DNA of 64,000 nt from the NCBI RefSeq assembly GCF_949774925.1, contig NZ_OX458932.1:1116001-1180000 (forward strand), written 5' to 3'. Origin of the DNA: Candidatus Methylacidiphilum fumarolicum. GTDB lineage: Bacteria; Verrucomicrobiota; Verrucomicrobiia; Methylacidiphilales; Methylacidiphilaceae. Shown here piece by piece: positions 12,567 through 22,117 of this stretch. The notes below the pieces were generated by a model. It was not told the DNA's origin, made no database searches, and saw only the letters and a program-made list of their open reading frames with translations. The position numbers were made by a program, and so were the translations under genes. The stretch's first letter is position 1. Each line of letters starts with the position of its first letter.

Positions 12567-12875
12567 TTATTTTTGCAGGGTCTTGAACATTCTATAAAAA
12601 CTGCGTAAAGCTTGAAATCCCATCCTATGTTCAAGTCTTAATCTTTCAAATTGCTTAAGCAAAAAAATAGCATCATCGTTAAAATAAAGCTTATCATGAA
12701 CAGTTTCCCAAGGAGTAATTAAGCCAAGGTGTAGATATAAAGAAACAATTTCTAAATCTATGCCTGTTTCCTTGGACAAGGCTTCAAGAGAATAAAGTCT
12801 TATTTTTCCTTCACCCGATCCAAGAATGGAAAGGGAGAGAGGATTTTGGTCGTTTGTCTTTTCTTTAGGGTTCAT
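12567..12875 (-). CDS. cbpM: CbpM-like chaperone modulator (MerR-type helix-turn-helix)
   Basis: The 102-residue protein contains YSLEALSKETGIDLEIVSLYLHLGLI, a MerR-like helix-turn-helix read across residues 28-53, followed by a helical FERLRLEHRMGFQALRSF tail, the layout of CbpM. CbpM family members bind the J-domain of CbpA and inhibit it. The gene starts 6 nt after the cbpA-like stop, supporting a functional pair. It could alternatively be a small DNA-binding regulator. Confidence 0.75.
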   Translation of the reverse strand: MNPKEKTNDQNPLSLSILGSGEGKIRLYSLEALSKETGIDLEIVSLYLHLGLITPWETVHDKLYFNDDAIFLLKQFERLRLEHRMGFQALRSFYRMFKTLQK

Positions 12876-12881
12876 TTTCTC

Positions 12882-13820
12882 TTAAAAGTGTTTCTTTTTG
12901 CTCAGCTGTTCCCAAAGTTTCTTTTCTTCATTGTTGACTGCTTGGGGTACGTTTATAGATATAACAGCGTAAAGATCCCCTCTTTTTTTCCCATCTAAGT
13001 AAGGAAGGCCCAGTCCTTTTAATCGAAGTTTGGTTCCAGATTTGCAACCCGCTGGTATTTTTAAATTGACTTTGCCTTCTAGTGTTGGAATCTGGACCGT
13101 TGAGCCTAATGCGGCATCCCATGGTGGAATTTCTAGATCATAATAAAGATCTTTTCCTTCTACCCTAAAAAAAGGATGCTTTGCATATTTAACTTTTAAA
13201 AAGAGATCTCCGGCTTTGCCATAGGCTGAAGGTTCTCCAAGTCCAGCTAGGCGGATCCTTTGTCCTTCCTCGATGCCAACAGGAATAGTTATTTGATAGG
13301 TATCTTTACGGTTTCCACCATTCGTAGGACGAGTGACAGTGATTTGTCGCACTGATCCGTGAAGCACTTCGTCAAGGTTGACCAAGATTTCAGCCGTTAA
13401 ATCTCTCCCTTTTTGCTTCTTAAGCGATGTTTCTCCATTTTTATGGAACAAGTTTGAAAACAATCCACCAGGTTCAGAAAAAAACATCTCAAAAAAATCG
13501 CTAAACCCAGTGCCTCCAAAACTTGGTCCATACTCTCCTTGGTGTTCCCAACCTTTAGGATATGACCAGAAAGGAGGAACAAACTCTTCTTGGGTTCTAT
13601 CCCAAGAAAGGAACATCTGATCATATTTTTTTCTTTTTTCTGGATCGCTAAGGACCTCATAAGCTTCGTTTATGTCTTTAAATTTTTCCTCGGCTGCTTT
13701 TTTGTCTTTAGCGACGTCTGGATGATAAATTCTGGCTAGGCGCCTGAAGGCAGCTCGAATCTCATCTTGAGTTGCGTTTTTGTCGACTCCTAATGTTTCG
13801 TAATAATTTTTAAACTTCAT
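12882..13820 (-). CDS. cbpA: DnaJ-class co-chaperone, CbpA-like
   Basis: This 312-residue Hsp40 has an N-terminal J-domain (residues 1-70) with the HPD tripeptide at 33-35, then a Gly/Phe-poor linker and two C-terminal substrate-binding beta domains from about residue 140 (VNLDEVLHGSVRQITV, IPVGIEEGQRIRLAGLG, IPAGCKSGTKLRLKGLG). It lacks the four CxxCxGxG zinc repeats of DnaJ, so it is type II (CbpA). It stimulates Hsp70 ATPase. It is divergent from the DNA glycosylase gene across about 90 nt containing a direct repeat. Confidence 0.9.
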   Translation of the reverse strand: MKFKNYYETLGVDKNATQDEIRAAFRRLARIYHPDVAKDKKAAEEKFKDINEAYEVLSDPEKRKKYDQMFLSWDRTQEEFVPPFWSYPKGWEHQGEYGPSFGGTGFSDFFEMFFSEPGGLFSNLFHKNGETSLKKQKGRDLTAEILVNLDEVLHGSVRQITVTRPTNGGNRKDTYQITIPVGIEEGQRIRLAGLGEPSAYGKAGDLFLKVKYAKHPFFRVEGKDLYYDLEIPPWDAALGSTVQIPTLEGKVNLKIPAGCKSGTKLRLKGLGLPYLDGKKRGDLYAVISINVPQAVNNEEKKLWEQLSKKKHF

Positions 13821-13860
13821 AAATAGGATTTCAAAAATAATCTGGAAAAAATAGTTTTTT

Positions 13861-13887
13861 ACAGTGCATTATTTTAACAGTGCATTA
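13861..13887. promoter_or_regulatory. Direct repeat in the cbpA/ogg divergent spacer, possible operator
   Basis: ACAGTGCATTA occurs at 13861-13871 and again at 13877-13887, a 16-nt period, midway between two divergent start codons. Two sites on nearly the same helix face suggest binding by a dimeric regulator. No known consensus is matched, so the role is inferred. Confidence 0.35.
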
Positions 13888-13909
13888 AAATATTAATCTT
13901 TTATGTCAA

Positions 13910-14806
13910 ATGGATCAAATCATCAATGATTGGCCCTTTATTGGGACGATATCCAGTGATTGTCTGAACCTAGATGCCACTTTAGGCTGTGGACAGACAT
14001 TCTCTTGGAAAAGATTGGATAATGGTGGATGGATCGGACAAGCTGGGTCAATTCCTTATGCGATTTTTCCAGCAAGCGATAAATTATACATTTATAGTCC
14101 TTCAGGATCATTGGATGGATTCCAAGAATATTTTCAAACTACCTTCGATCTTGAAAAAGTTTTTAATAGTTTTCCTTCTGATGATTATATCTTACAACAA
14201 GCAAGGCTTTTTTCTCAAAAACTGAGGATTTTAAAACAGGATCCTTGGGAAACCATCCTTAGCTTTCTTTGTTCGTCAGCCAAGCCTATTATTCAAATTC
14301 GTAAAGTCACCCAATTGTTAAGGCGATTTTATGGAAAAGAGGTGTGGCCGGGCTTTTTTTCTTTTCCTTCTCCTGAAGATATCTTCGACAAAGGGCCTTC
14401 TCTTTTAGAACAGTGTAAACTTGGATTTCGATCTGACTATGTATGGAAAGTGGCTTCCATTTTAGCAAAAGAGAATAAAAAATTTTTATCAATGCTAGCA
14501 ATTGCCTCAACAGACACCATTCGACAAACCCTTTTGGAACTACCAGGAATTGGGAGGAAAATAGCTGATTGTGTTCTGCTTTTTGGATATGCTAGAATAG
14601 AAGTCTTTCCTATAGATAGATGGATGGAAAGGGTATTGCAAACCTTTTATTTCCATCTTCTTGAAAAAAGAAAAGCATCGAAAAAGGAACTTCTGAGCTT
14701 TTCTTCTAGCTATTTTGGTCATTTTGCAGGATACGCCCAACAATATCTTTTTTATTGGTCCCGCTCTGTTTTCTGGAAAAAAGGGGGGCTTTGGGAATAT
14801 CAATAA
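13910..14806 (+). CDS. ogg: 8-oxoguanine DNA glycosylase/AP lyase, OGG1 type
   Basis: The 298-residue protein has the OGG1-type N-terminal domain (LDATLGCGQTFSWKR, residues 21-35) and the helix-hairpin-helix module LPGIGRKIADC (211-221). The predicted nucleophilic Lys217 and catalytic Asp236 in FPIDRW mark a bifunctional glycosylase/lyase acting on oxidised guanine. The length fits the family. No iron-sulfur cluster cysteines are present, unlike MutY or Nth. The stop lies about 15 nt before the left boundary of the decayed IS element. Confidence 0.87.
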   Translation: MDQIINDWPFIGTISSDCLNLDATLGCGQTFSWKRLDNGGWIGQAGSIPYAIFPASDKLYIYSPSGSLDGFQEYFQTTFDLEKVFNSFPSDDYILQQARLFSQKLRILKQDPWETILSFLCSSAKPIIQIRKVTQLLRRFYGKEVWPGFFSFPSPEDIFDKGPSLLEQCKLGFRSDYVWKVASILAKENKKFLSMLAIASTDTIRQTLLELPGIGRKIADCVLLFGYARIEVFPIDRWMERVLQTFYFHLLEKRKASKKELLSFSSSYFGHFAGYAQQYLFYWSRSVFWKKGGLWEYQ

Positions 14807-14990
14807 AGAGTAATGAATGGTTATTGCTATTGCCATGCCAATCTAGTTATAAATTGGCCTGGCGAACCTATAATTCGCCGAAGAAGTTTGGCATGCTGAT
14901 CAATCGAAGCGTAAACAGATAATAGCGATGGGCATTGGGAAGGGGGGTTGTTTGCCAAACGGACTCTAACGAACCAGAGATATGGCCACC

Positions 14991-15465
14991 ATGAGGACTA
15001 CCTGTGGGTGATTGGCTAAAAGGCGACAAAAGAGCTGTACAAGCTCCTACCCAAAGGTCTCCAGCGCCGGGGAGAAGGGGGATCTAAAGAATCAGCGGAA
15101 AGCTCTGGCAGCGTTTTGTTTGGCGCAAGGCAAAACGGTGGCCAAACGGCTGGGGGGGTGAAAGCAGCGGACTAAACAACAAGAGAAAGAATTTCTTGCG
15201 TCTGATGGAGCTGGGAGAGATCTCCGAGATCGTGGTCATCCACAAGGGCCGGCTGGTCCGGTTCGGTTTCGGATGGCCCCTAGACGTTTTGTTTCTCTCT
15301 TAGGACCAAAATTTCGTGAACGAGCAAATCTCTCTCTTTTTGAAGGAAGAGATGATCAAGGAGCTCCTTTCGATCATTCCCTGCTTTTCCAAGCCCTATT
15401 TTCAGTTTGAGCCAATACAAAAGAAAAGACCTAAGGCCATCGGGAAAGCCGATGAGATCGTATAA
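14991..15465 (+). pseudogene. IS607 TnpA (serine recombinase) remnant, copy A
   Basis: Fragments in different frames match IS607 resolvases. One is KVSSAGEKGDLKNQ near 15050, corresponding to the catalytic-serine motif. Another is MELGEISEIVVIHKGRLVRF near 15205, corresponding to the VVxHKDRLxRFGF block. An early stop follows at about 15300, then LSLFLKEEMIKELLSIIPCF-like remains. The normal Asp of HKDRL is Gly here. It cannot encode a functional protein. Confidence 0.7.
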
Positions 15466-15468
15466 GAT

Positions 15469-17018
15469 GTGGCGGCGAACGATCCGAGTAGGGAGAGTCT
15501 TCCGCTGAACACGAAGAAGTGGGAGATACTAGAGTATCTTTGCCTTTGCTACACAGCTGGAAAAGAGCGGTTTCTTGTCTCTTTCTCAGGCTTGGACCAC
15601 TTCGCGGAAAGCCTCTCGAAACGCGGGAAGCAAGCCAAACTCGTGGTGGAAGGCTACGCTAGCCCCAGGCGGATTGCTGGCAAAAATGTGGAAGGTATTC
15701 CTCAAAGACGGCTAGGCAAAGATCGAAAAGTGTGGGTTAGTCTCCTCTACGATGATTAACCCAAAGATCTGGCACCGCTTGAGATAGACAGAAGAAGCAA
15801 AGCGGGTTGCTTTCTAGATATTCCACTCTCTGCAGTGGATGGCTTCTGTGTTAGGAAAAAGAGAGCCGCCCGCTTCTAAATTTCAAATGACAAAAGAGAG
15901 GTAAGCTGCCAAGAGTGAGGCTGCGTCAGTCGATTGGATGTAAGGAATGGAAGTAGCAGACTTTTGAAGAAAAGGAAAGACAGTATATCCAGCTCATGAG
16001 TCTTGAAGGTGGTAAAAGGATTGTCATTGCTTTCTCTGCTAACTTAAAGATTCAGGGGAGGATTTACCTTATTTTAAAGGATAAGGAGGCGGTAATTCCC
16101 TACGGGGCGTCACTACAAAATTCGAGTCGATGATATAGGGAAGCGGTCGGGATAGAGGCTGGACTTTCTAGAGTTTTTACAGATGATCTCGGAAAGAAAT
16201 ATGGGAGCGGGTTTGTGGAGTTGCTCTCTAAGCTCTTTAAAAATATCATAAGGAGGGAGGGAAGAGACGGTAACATCTACAGCTGATCGGTAAGCATACA
16301 AAGAATACAGTTAAAGCAAGATGCATCCGCAAGCATAACCTGTGGAAGAAAAAAGGGTGGAGCCGGTTACGCGAGGTGCTGGCAGAAATAGAGAGGTGGT
16401 TAAACAAAAGCCTACAACAACTCCTCAAGCTACGCAGCCTTTCAGCACTTGTTTCTGAGTATCTACATATATATGGGAACGCTCCAAGTAAAGAGCTTTC
16501 CTGGATCATAATCTAGATGCAGACTGGGGCGCTTTGGGAGCAAATCGAATTGCTGGCGCCTGGGGGAGGTTCCCATCGATAGAAGGTCCATCCAGCCTAT
16601 AGCTCTCAGCTTTGTCTGCGGTGTGAGAATGTCTATCCGAAGAACCCCACTGGACACAAGTTTGTATGCTGGCAGGGCGGGTATGCGAGCTATTCGGATA
16701 GGGTGGGCGCATACAACTTCAAAAAAGATCGGAAATCTGGAGATTCTTTCGTGGACGCCGCAAAACCGGCTGTATGCGATGCTTTTGGAGAGGTTTATCT
16801 GTAATAGCAGGCACCCCTTGACTGGAATCTCGATGAGGGGGGACTGTTCTAGGGCGTAGACTTCTGGTACTGGGGAGGTGTCCTCTTTGATTGTTAAGAT
16901 GACAGGTTAATTCTATCCCGCTCACCCCGAAGAATGCAACGGTCTTGGTAATCCCTGGACCTCCAGGCCAAAACCAAGGCGAAAAGAACGAATTCTGGTC
17001 AGGCGTAAGCAAGCCCAT
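15469..17018 (+). pseudogene. IS607 TnpB (RuvC-like RNA-guided nuclease) remnant, copy A
   Basis: Successive fragments are visible across frames. They are an N-terminal piece (KERFLVSFSGLDHFAESLSK, ending at a stop near 15757), EAVGIEAGLSRVFTDDLGKK near 16142, the second RuvC region (SALVSEYLHIYG), a damaged zinc ribbon (one CxxC kept, the other reduced to a single Cys) and SDRVGAYNF near 16690. The first catalytic Asp of the usual IDxG is Glu. Several stops interrupt it. Confidence 0.72.
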
Positions 17019-17087
17019 AGGATGTTTTTAGGAACAATCAACTAAAGGGCTTTTTTTCTTAGGAGGGTCGAAAACCTATTTGTTATT

Positions 17088-18485
17088 CTAACCATCTGTT
17101 TTTTGTGATTTCATTGCTTTTAGGAAGTTGGTTCCTAAGTTCCACAAAGGCCCAGGGAATTTTTTTAATTCTTCAAGAACTGCTTCCAAGGAAGTGATAA
17201 AATAGTTGATTTCTTCATCTCCGATGATCAAAGGAGGAAGGCATTTGACAATGTCCAGATTGTTTGCTGCGACTTGACTCAATATTCTATGTTCAGACAT
17301 AAGAGTGGAAACAACTAATTGAGGGAAAAGCCCTTTGTCCATTGAATGAATGGTCTTCCATGCCATTTTTCCAGTGATGGACTTGGGTTCACCAAATTCG
17401 ATAGCAATCATAAGTCCTTTGACCCGTACTTCTTTAATCCAATCATATTTTTTTTGGAGACCAATCAAAGCCGTTTCAATCTTTTCTCCGCAGTTTTTGG
17501 AGTTCTCGATTAAGTTGTTTTCCTCTAGTATAGATAGGGTGGCAAGACCACAAGCACAGGCGAGGTTATTCCTCCCAAAAGTTGAGGAATGAACGATACA
17601 TCTATCGAGCCGATTAAAGACTCTTTGATAGATTTCTCTTCGAGTAGCTATAGCCCCACAAGGCACATAGCCACCACTTAAAGCTTTTGCAAGAGTTACA
17701 ATGTCTGGCTCAAGGTTCCAATGTTCAAATCCAAACCATTTTCCCGTTCTCCCTAAGCCTGTTTGAACTTCGTCACTAATCAGCAAAGTGCCATATTTTC
17801 TACATAATTTTTGAGCTTCCTCAAAGTAATTATCTCTTGGAAAATAAATTCCTTTTCCTTGGACAGGTTCGAAAAGAAAAGCAGCCACATCTCCCTTTTT
17901 TAGCTCATGTTCTAGACCATTTAAATCTCCCATAACGACATGTTCACAGCCGGGTAAAAAAGGACCGAATCCTTCATGAAAATAGGGATTCGCTGAAACG
18001 GATAGTGAACCCATACTTAATCCATGAAAAGAGTTAGTAAGAGAAAGGATTCGTGGCCGCCTTGTAGCAGCCCTAGCAAATTTTATAGCCCCTTCTATAG
18101 CTTCTGTCCCACTATTACATATAAAGATGGCATTCAGATGAGAGGCTCCACAGGCTTCAAATCGTTTTACAAGAGCTTCAGCAAGGAGACCACTCAAGAG
18201 AGCTGAATCCATCTGGACCATATTCGGCAAATCCAAATCGAGGACCTCTTCGATCACTTTTTTTACTTTCGGATTATTTCTGCCAACAGCAAAAACGCCA
18301 AAACCTCCAAGAAAATCCAGATATCTGTTGCCTTCTTTATCAAAAAGATAAGCACCCTGTGCTCTTGTATAAATTTTATCAAACCCAATGATCCTTTGAA
18401 CCTGAACTAGAGTTCTATTGATATATTGATAATGAAGTGAATAATTTTCACCCATTCGAGATTCTATAATTTTTTTTATATCCAT
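17088..18485 (-). CDS. Class III PLP-dependent aminotransferase
   Basis: The 465-residue enzyme shows NSGTEAIEGAIKFAR (124-138), SFHGLSMGSLS, the PLP-binding ISDEVQTGLGRTG (236-248) and the Schiff-base TLAKALSGGY (Lys267). It resembles acetylornithine/4-aminobutyrate-type transaminases. The N-terminal LDFLGGFGVFAVGRN style also resembles the group that includes hopanoid-linked HpnO, so aminobacteriohopanetriol synthesis is a possibility; this is a weak inference. The stop is about 50 nt beyond the right end of IS copy A, in convergent orientation to it. Confidence 0.85.
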   Translation of the reverse strand: MDIKKIIESRMGENYSLHYQYINRTLVQVQRIIGFDKIYTRAQGAYLFDKEGNRYLDFLGGFGVFAVGRNNPKVKKVIEEVLDLDLPNMVQMDSALLSGLLAEALVKRFEACGASHLNAIFICNSGTEAIEGAIKFARAATRRPRILSLTNSFHGLSMGSLSVSANPYFHEGFGPFLPGCEHVVMGDLNGLEHELKKGDVAAFLFEPVQGKGIYFPRDNYFEEAQKLCRKYGTLLISDEVQTGLGRTGKWFGFEHWNLEPDIVTLAKALSGGYVPCGAIATRREIYQRVFNRLDRCIVHSSTFGRNNLACACGLATLSILEENNLIENSKNCGEKIETALIGLQKKYDWIKEVRVKGLMIAIEFGEPKSITGKMAWKTIHSMDKGLFPQLVVSTLMSEHRILSQVAANNLDIVKCLPPLIIGDEEINYFITSLEAVLEELKKFPGPLWNLGTNFLKAMKSQKTDG

Positions 18486-18586
18486 CAGCTTTTCCCTATT
18501 TAAAAATCTTATTTTTTTCTAATAATGCTTGTTGATCAGAATCAAAAGACAATTTTTATTTTATCTACTAAACAGGAAAAGAATTT

Positions 18587-19222
18587 TTAATCTTTCTCTT
18601 TGAAAAAAGGATTTGTCTCTTTTTCTTTCTGAATAGTTGTTGACGGACCATGCCCAGGATAGACAACGGTTTGAGGAGGTAAAGAAAAAAGATAGTTTTT
18701 AATTCCTTCCATAAGGGCAGAGAAATTTCCATTTGGAAGATCTGTTCTCCCTATAGAGCCAGCAAAAAGAATATCCCCACAAAAGACAGCATGCATCCTT
18801 GGGACATAAAAAGCAACACTCCCTGGACTATGTCCTGGAATGTGAAAAAGGATAAATTCTACTCCATTGCATCCCCAATGCACGCTTCCGCCTGCAAGTA
18901 CAGGTAAAGCAATGATTTCCTCTGGAGGGGCTACGGCTCCTTTTATACCCATATAGGCAACACCTCCGGAATTTTGGACTAAATTAAAATCGGAAGGATG
19001 AACATAGACAGTGCAATGGAAAGTTTTTTCGATTAAACGAGCTTCCCATATGTGATCGAAATGTCCATGGGTAAGAAGAAGACTATCGACTTCAATTTTC
19101 TTCTGCTTAAGAAATGAGGTAATGCCCTGTGGGGCATCAATACAAATATAACCATGCTTTCCAGAGATGAGATACGCATTGGTTTGGAGTTCTCCTCCTG
19201 TATAAATAATTGGTTCTTTCAT
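18587..19222 (-). CDS. MBL-fold metallo-hydrolase (glyoxalase II-like)
   Basis: The 211-residue beta-lactamase-fold protein has the metal motif THGHFDH (His52, His54, Asp56, His57) and later ligands in HIPGHSPGSVAFY, CGDILF and VVYPGHGP, the pattern of small glyoxalase II-like thioester hydrolases. Start: ATG at 19222, just after the GH1 stop codon. A TTG at 19237 in frame would overlap the upstream gene and is less likely. The substrate is unknown. Confidence 0.85.
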   Translation of the reverse strand: MKEPIIYTGGELQTNAYLISGKHGYICIDAPQGITSFLKQKKIEVDSLLLTHGHFDHIWEARLIEKTFHCTVYVHPSDFNLVQNSGGVAYMGIKGAVAPPEEIIALPVLAGGSVHWGCNGVEFILFHIPGHSPGSVAFYVPRMHAVFCGDILFAGSIGRTDLPNGNFSALMEGIKNYLFSLPPQTVVYPGHGPSTTIQKEKETNPFFKEKD

Positions 19223-19224
19223 AA

Positions 19225-20826
19225 CTATTTTTTCCAACTGATCTTGTTTATCCTGGCTTTTTGAACCTCTTCAGCATAAATTTTTGCTGGATTTTCTCCA
19301 AAAACATCAATTTCTTTCCTATAGAGTCCGTTTTGGAAATCTACAGAATATAAGCCAAATCGGGGTGAAAAAGATCCCCATTCGTAGTTGTCAACCAAAG
19401 ACCAATAAAGATAGCCAAAAAGCGGTGCTCCTTCTTTTCGCAGTTTGTTTACGATCCGGACGTGCGCTCGAATATAGTGACTTCTTAATACAGAATCTCT
19501 TCTTTTTTCCATCATCCCTGAAGGGGTATAGCGGTAAGCTAGCCCATTTTCAGAAATCATTAAAGGTAAATGGTAATGGGTAAGTTGATGCGTAACAAAG
19601 GCCAATCCTTCAGGAAGCATTCTCCAATCCCACCATTTGCTTGTAAAAGCTTCCATCATCCATTCATGGAAAGTTTTATTGCGTTTTGGTAATTCATCAT
19701 TCCATCTTGGCCATCGCAAGGCGTGTTCGACAAAAGGATCATAGTAGTCAAATGCGATGAAATCAAAAGGCCTTTGTTTAGAAGCATAAATGACTTCGAG
19801 TAGTTCTTTCCAAGCGCTTTCGAAGGAACAGGCATAAGCGAGAAAATGTTGCGCTTTTTTGAGAAGAAAACCTAAGGCTTTTCGAGCAAGAGAAATAGAG
19901 CTAAATCGTGCTTTATCGAAGGCTGAATCTAACTGTCTAGCTCTATCCCAAAGATAAGAGAAGAGTTTTTGTTTTTTGATACCAAAATAGTTAGCGTGCA
20001 GAAGATCTAACCAGGCTAAATCCAGCCAATAGAGGTTACTGGAATAGTTGTTGAAACTGACATAGGGTTTTAAGCCATAAGATTTATAAAGAGAGTGAAT
20101 CAGAAAATAAGCTTTGGAATGAGCTTCGAGTAGATGGATTAAACAGGTGGTGGCTGCATGAATCCCCCGGTTTGATCCGGAAGGAAAATACCCGTACAGA
20201 TAATGACAGGTTGCGAGCATATTAGGCTCGTTGACGGTAAGGAAAAATCTTGGAGGCTCACAATGAAATTCTTTCGGCAGATGTTCCAACAGATATTTTA
20301 TAGTATAATCCACATAATGTAAGTAATGATCAATAGTGGATCGATGAATCCATGCATCAAGTCCTAACCAAGCAGGATGGGTAAAATGATGGAGGGTAAC
20401 CACGGGTTCCAATCCAAGAGCTCTACAATGGGCTAGGATTTCAGCGTATCTAGCCAGAACAGTTGGATCAAAAGGAGGGGGTTCTAAAAAGGAAGGATTC
20501 TCAGGATGAGGTAAATCATAGACTGGTTGTATCCGGCTCCAACTTATCCCTAGCCTAAAGGCATTAAGCCCCAGGTCCTTTGCTCTTTTTAAATCCTCTT
20601 CAGCCAAGTTCCAAAAATTGCAACTTTTCCCAGAAGGTTCGACCTGATTATCCCGTTCCGCCCATGCCCAATTATTCAGCGGTTCGCCTTCCCCATTCAT
20701 TCCTCCTTCATGTTGGTAGGGGGATGTGGCCACGCCCCATAAAAATTCATGATGAGGCCATTCAAAGGATAAATTTTTTTCGTTTTCTCTGAAGTGGTGT
20801 TTGGAGGCAACGGGTCTCGTAACCAT
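19225..20826 (-). CDS. Glycoside hydrolase family 1 (beta-glycosidase)
   Basis: This 533-residue GH1 enzyme has LWGVATSPYQHEGG near the start, GISWSRIQP, the acid/base Glu in LTVNEPN (about 200) and the nucleophile Glu in ISENGLAY (about 426). GH1 members hydrolyse beta-glucosides, beta-galactosides or 6-phospho forms; the substrate cannot be read here. ATG at 20826 is chosen over the upstream TTG because AAAGGAG lies at ideal spacing. No export signal is seen. It is translationally close to the MBL gene. Confidence 0.88.
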   Translation of the reverse strand: MVTRPVASKHHFRENEKNLSFEWPHHEFLWGVATSPYQHEGGMNGEGEPLNNWAWAERDNQVEPSGKSCNFWNLAEEDLKRAKDLGLNAFRLGISWSRIQPVYDLPHPENPSFLEPPPFDPTVLARYAEILAHCRALGLEPVVTLHHFTHPAWLGLDAWIHRSTIDHYLHYVDYTIKYLLEHLPKEFHCEPPRFFLTVNEPNMLATCHYLYGYFPSGSNRGIHAATTCLIHLLEAHSKAYFLIHSLYKSYGLKPYVSFNNYSSNLYWLDLAWLDLLHANYFGIKKQKLFSYLWDRARQLDSAFDKARFSSISLARKALGFLLKKAQHFLAYACSFESAWKELLEVIYASKQRPFDFIAFDYYDPFVEHALRWPRWNDELPKRNKTFHEWMMEAFTSKWWDWRMLPEGLAFVTHQLTHYHLPLMISENGLAYRYTPSGMMEKRRDSVLRSHYIRAHVRIVNKLRKEGAPLFGYLYWSLVDNYEWGSFSPRFGLYSVDFQNGLYRKEIDVFGENPAKIYAEEVQKARINKISWKK

Positions 20827-20913
20827 AACGATCTCCTTTGTATTGACCAAACAATTTTCAATAAAATAAATTAAAACATTCGATTTTTAATTGGTCGAAT
20901 CAATGGAAAAGAG

Positions 20914-22095
20914 TCATGCATGTTCTTTTTGTCCTGGTGACAAGCAGACTGGTTCAGGGGGATTAAGCTCGTCTTCCAACAAAATTTTGACAATCTTGTA
21001 TGCAGCCTTAGGGGTACTGTGTTTAAACGCATTTTTTCTCATTTGTTGCAATTTTTGGGGATGGGAAAGAAGATAACTTACTTTGTAGGCTAATGTTGTA
21101 AATTCATTACATTTTATGGCCACTCCTTTTTCTAAAAGATAATCGCTATTAAATTCTTCTTGACCTGGTATTGGGGAAATAATGATCATTGGTAAGCCCA
21201 TGGCCATAGCTTCTGAAGCGGTTAATCCTCCTGGCTTGCCAATGAAAAGATCTGCTGCATCCATCAATTTGTGCATCGATTCCGTAAAACCATATATTCT
21301 AATAGTATGATTAGAAAGGTTTGAGGCTTTTGTTCGAATCTTTTCTTCCATTTGCGGGTTTTTGCCGCAGACTATAACAACCTGTATTGGCATTTGCAAT
21401 GTTTCTAAAGACTCGAGGATGGCCTCAGCAGGACTCACTCCAAGGGCTCCAGCTGAAATCAAAATTACAGGGAGCTCCGGATCAAAGCCAAGGCTTTTTT
21501 TCGGCTCAATCTTGCTTGGAGAAGGCTTGAATATGGGATCAATAGGAATACCACTGAAAATGATTCTTTCTTTGGGAATGCCGAGATTGATCAGATGGAT
21601 TTTGCTTTCTTCGTTGGCAACAAAATACCTATGAAAAACTCGGCAAAGCCACATTGCATGGCAATGAAAATCCGTCACAACGATCGAAAGCCGACAATCT
21701 ATTTTTTTTTGAGAAATTAAATAGGAAATAATCTCTGCAGGTAGAAAATGAGTACAAACGGTCACTTGAGGCCGGTACCTAGAAATAAAATCGATAAGTG
21801 GTTTGGTATTCAATCGATCGAGCATGAGTCTCATTTTATCGGTTTTCCAAGGCTCGTCGGTTGTTCGATACCACCAACCGAGAAAAGAGGGGGCTCTTTC
21901 AACTAGCTGGATATAAAGTTTCGAATAAAAGTCTCTGAAAATTTTGTTGGTAAATTTTAAAGCATCTACGCAAATCACCTGTCCAACCCTTGGATCTTCA
22001 AGAAAGGCCTTTTCCAGTGCTTCCGCAGCACGGACGTGGCCGGTGCCGGCACTTGTTGATAGGATTAGAACTCTTATTGATTCTAGATTTTTCAC
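20914..22095 (-). CDS. MGDG synthase/UgtP-like diacylglycerol glycosyltransferase
   Basis: The 393-residue GT28-type enzyme has the N-terminal VLILSTSAGTGHVRAAEAL motif (MGDG synthase family), a central linker, and a C-terminal nucleotide-sugar domain (FIGKPGGLTASEAMAMGLPM). Such enzymes add glucose or galactose to diacylglycerol. The start codon is GTG. It is downstream of lptA in an envelope gene run, consistent with membrane lipid or lipid-A-region glycosylation. Confidence 0.82.
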   Translation of the reverse strand: MKNLESIRVLILSTSAGTGHVRAAEALEKAFLEDPRVGQVICVDALKFTNKIFRDFYSKLYIQLVERAPSFLGWWYRTTDEPWKTDKMRLMLDRLNTKPLIDFISRYRPQVTVCTHFLPAEIISYLISQKKIDCRLSIVVTDFHCHAMWLCRVFHRYFVANEESKIHLINLGIPKERIIFSGIPIDPIFKPSPSKIEPKKSLGFDPELPVILISAGALGVSPAEAILESLETLQMPIQVVIVCGKNPQMEEKIRTKASNLSNHTIRIYGFTESMHKLMDAADLFIGKPGGLTASEAMAMGLPMIIISPIPGQEEFNSDYLLEKGVAIKCNEFTTLAYKVSYLLSHPQKLQQMRKNAFKHSTPKAAYKIVKILLEDELNPPEPVCLSPGQKEHA

Positions 22096-22117
22096 TTATC
22101 TTTTGGATTAATAAAAA

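Larger units (their letters stand above)
14821..17036 (+). mobile_element. Decayed IS607-family element, copy A
   Basis: About 2.2 kb, homologous over its whole length to the reverse complement of 54722-56942. Shared sequence starts at TATTGCCATGCCAATCTAGT on the left and ends around TAGGAACA on the right. It contains remnants of a serine-resolvase TnpA and a TnpB in the order typical of IS607. No terminal inverted repeats are visible, as expected for this family. Many stops and frameshifts make it inactive. The limits are where similarity between the two copies stops. Confidence 0.8.

Noticed and set aside
16719-17018. 99-codon minus-strand ORF inside IS copy A
   Set aside because: It is antisense to the TnpB remnant and not conserved as an intact frame in copy B.
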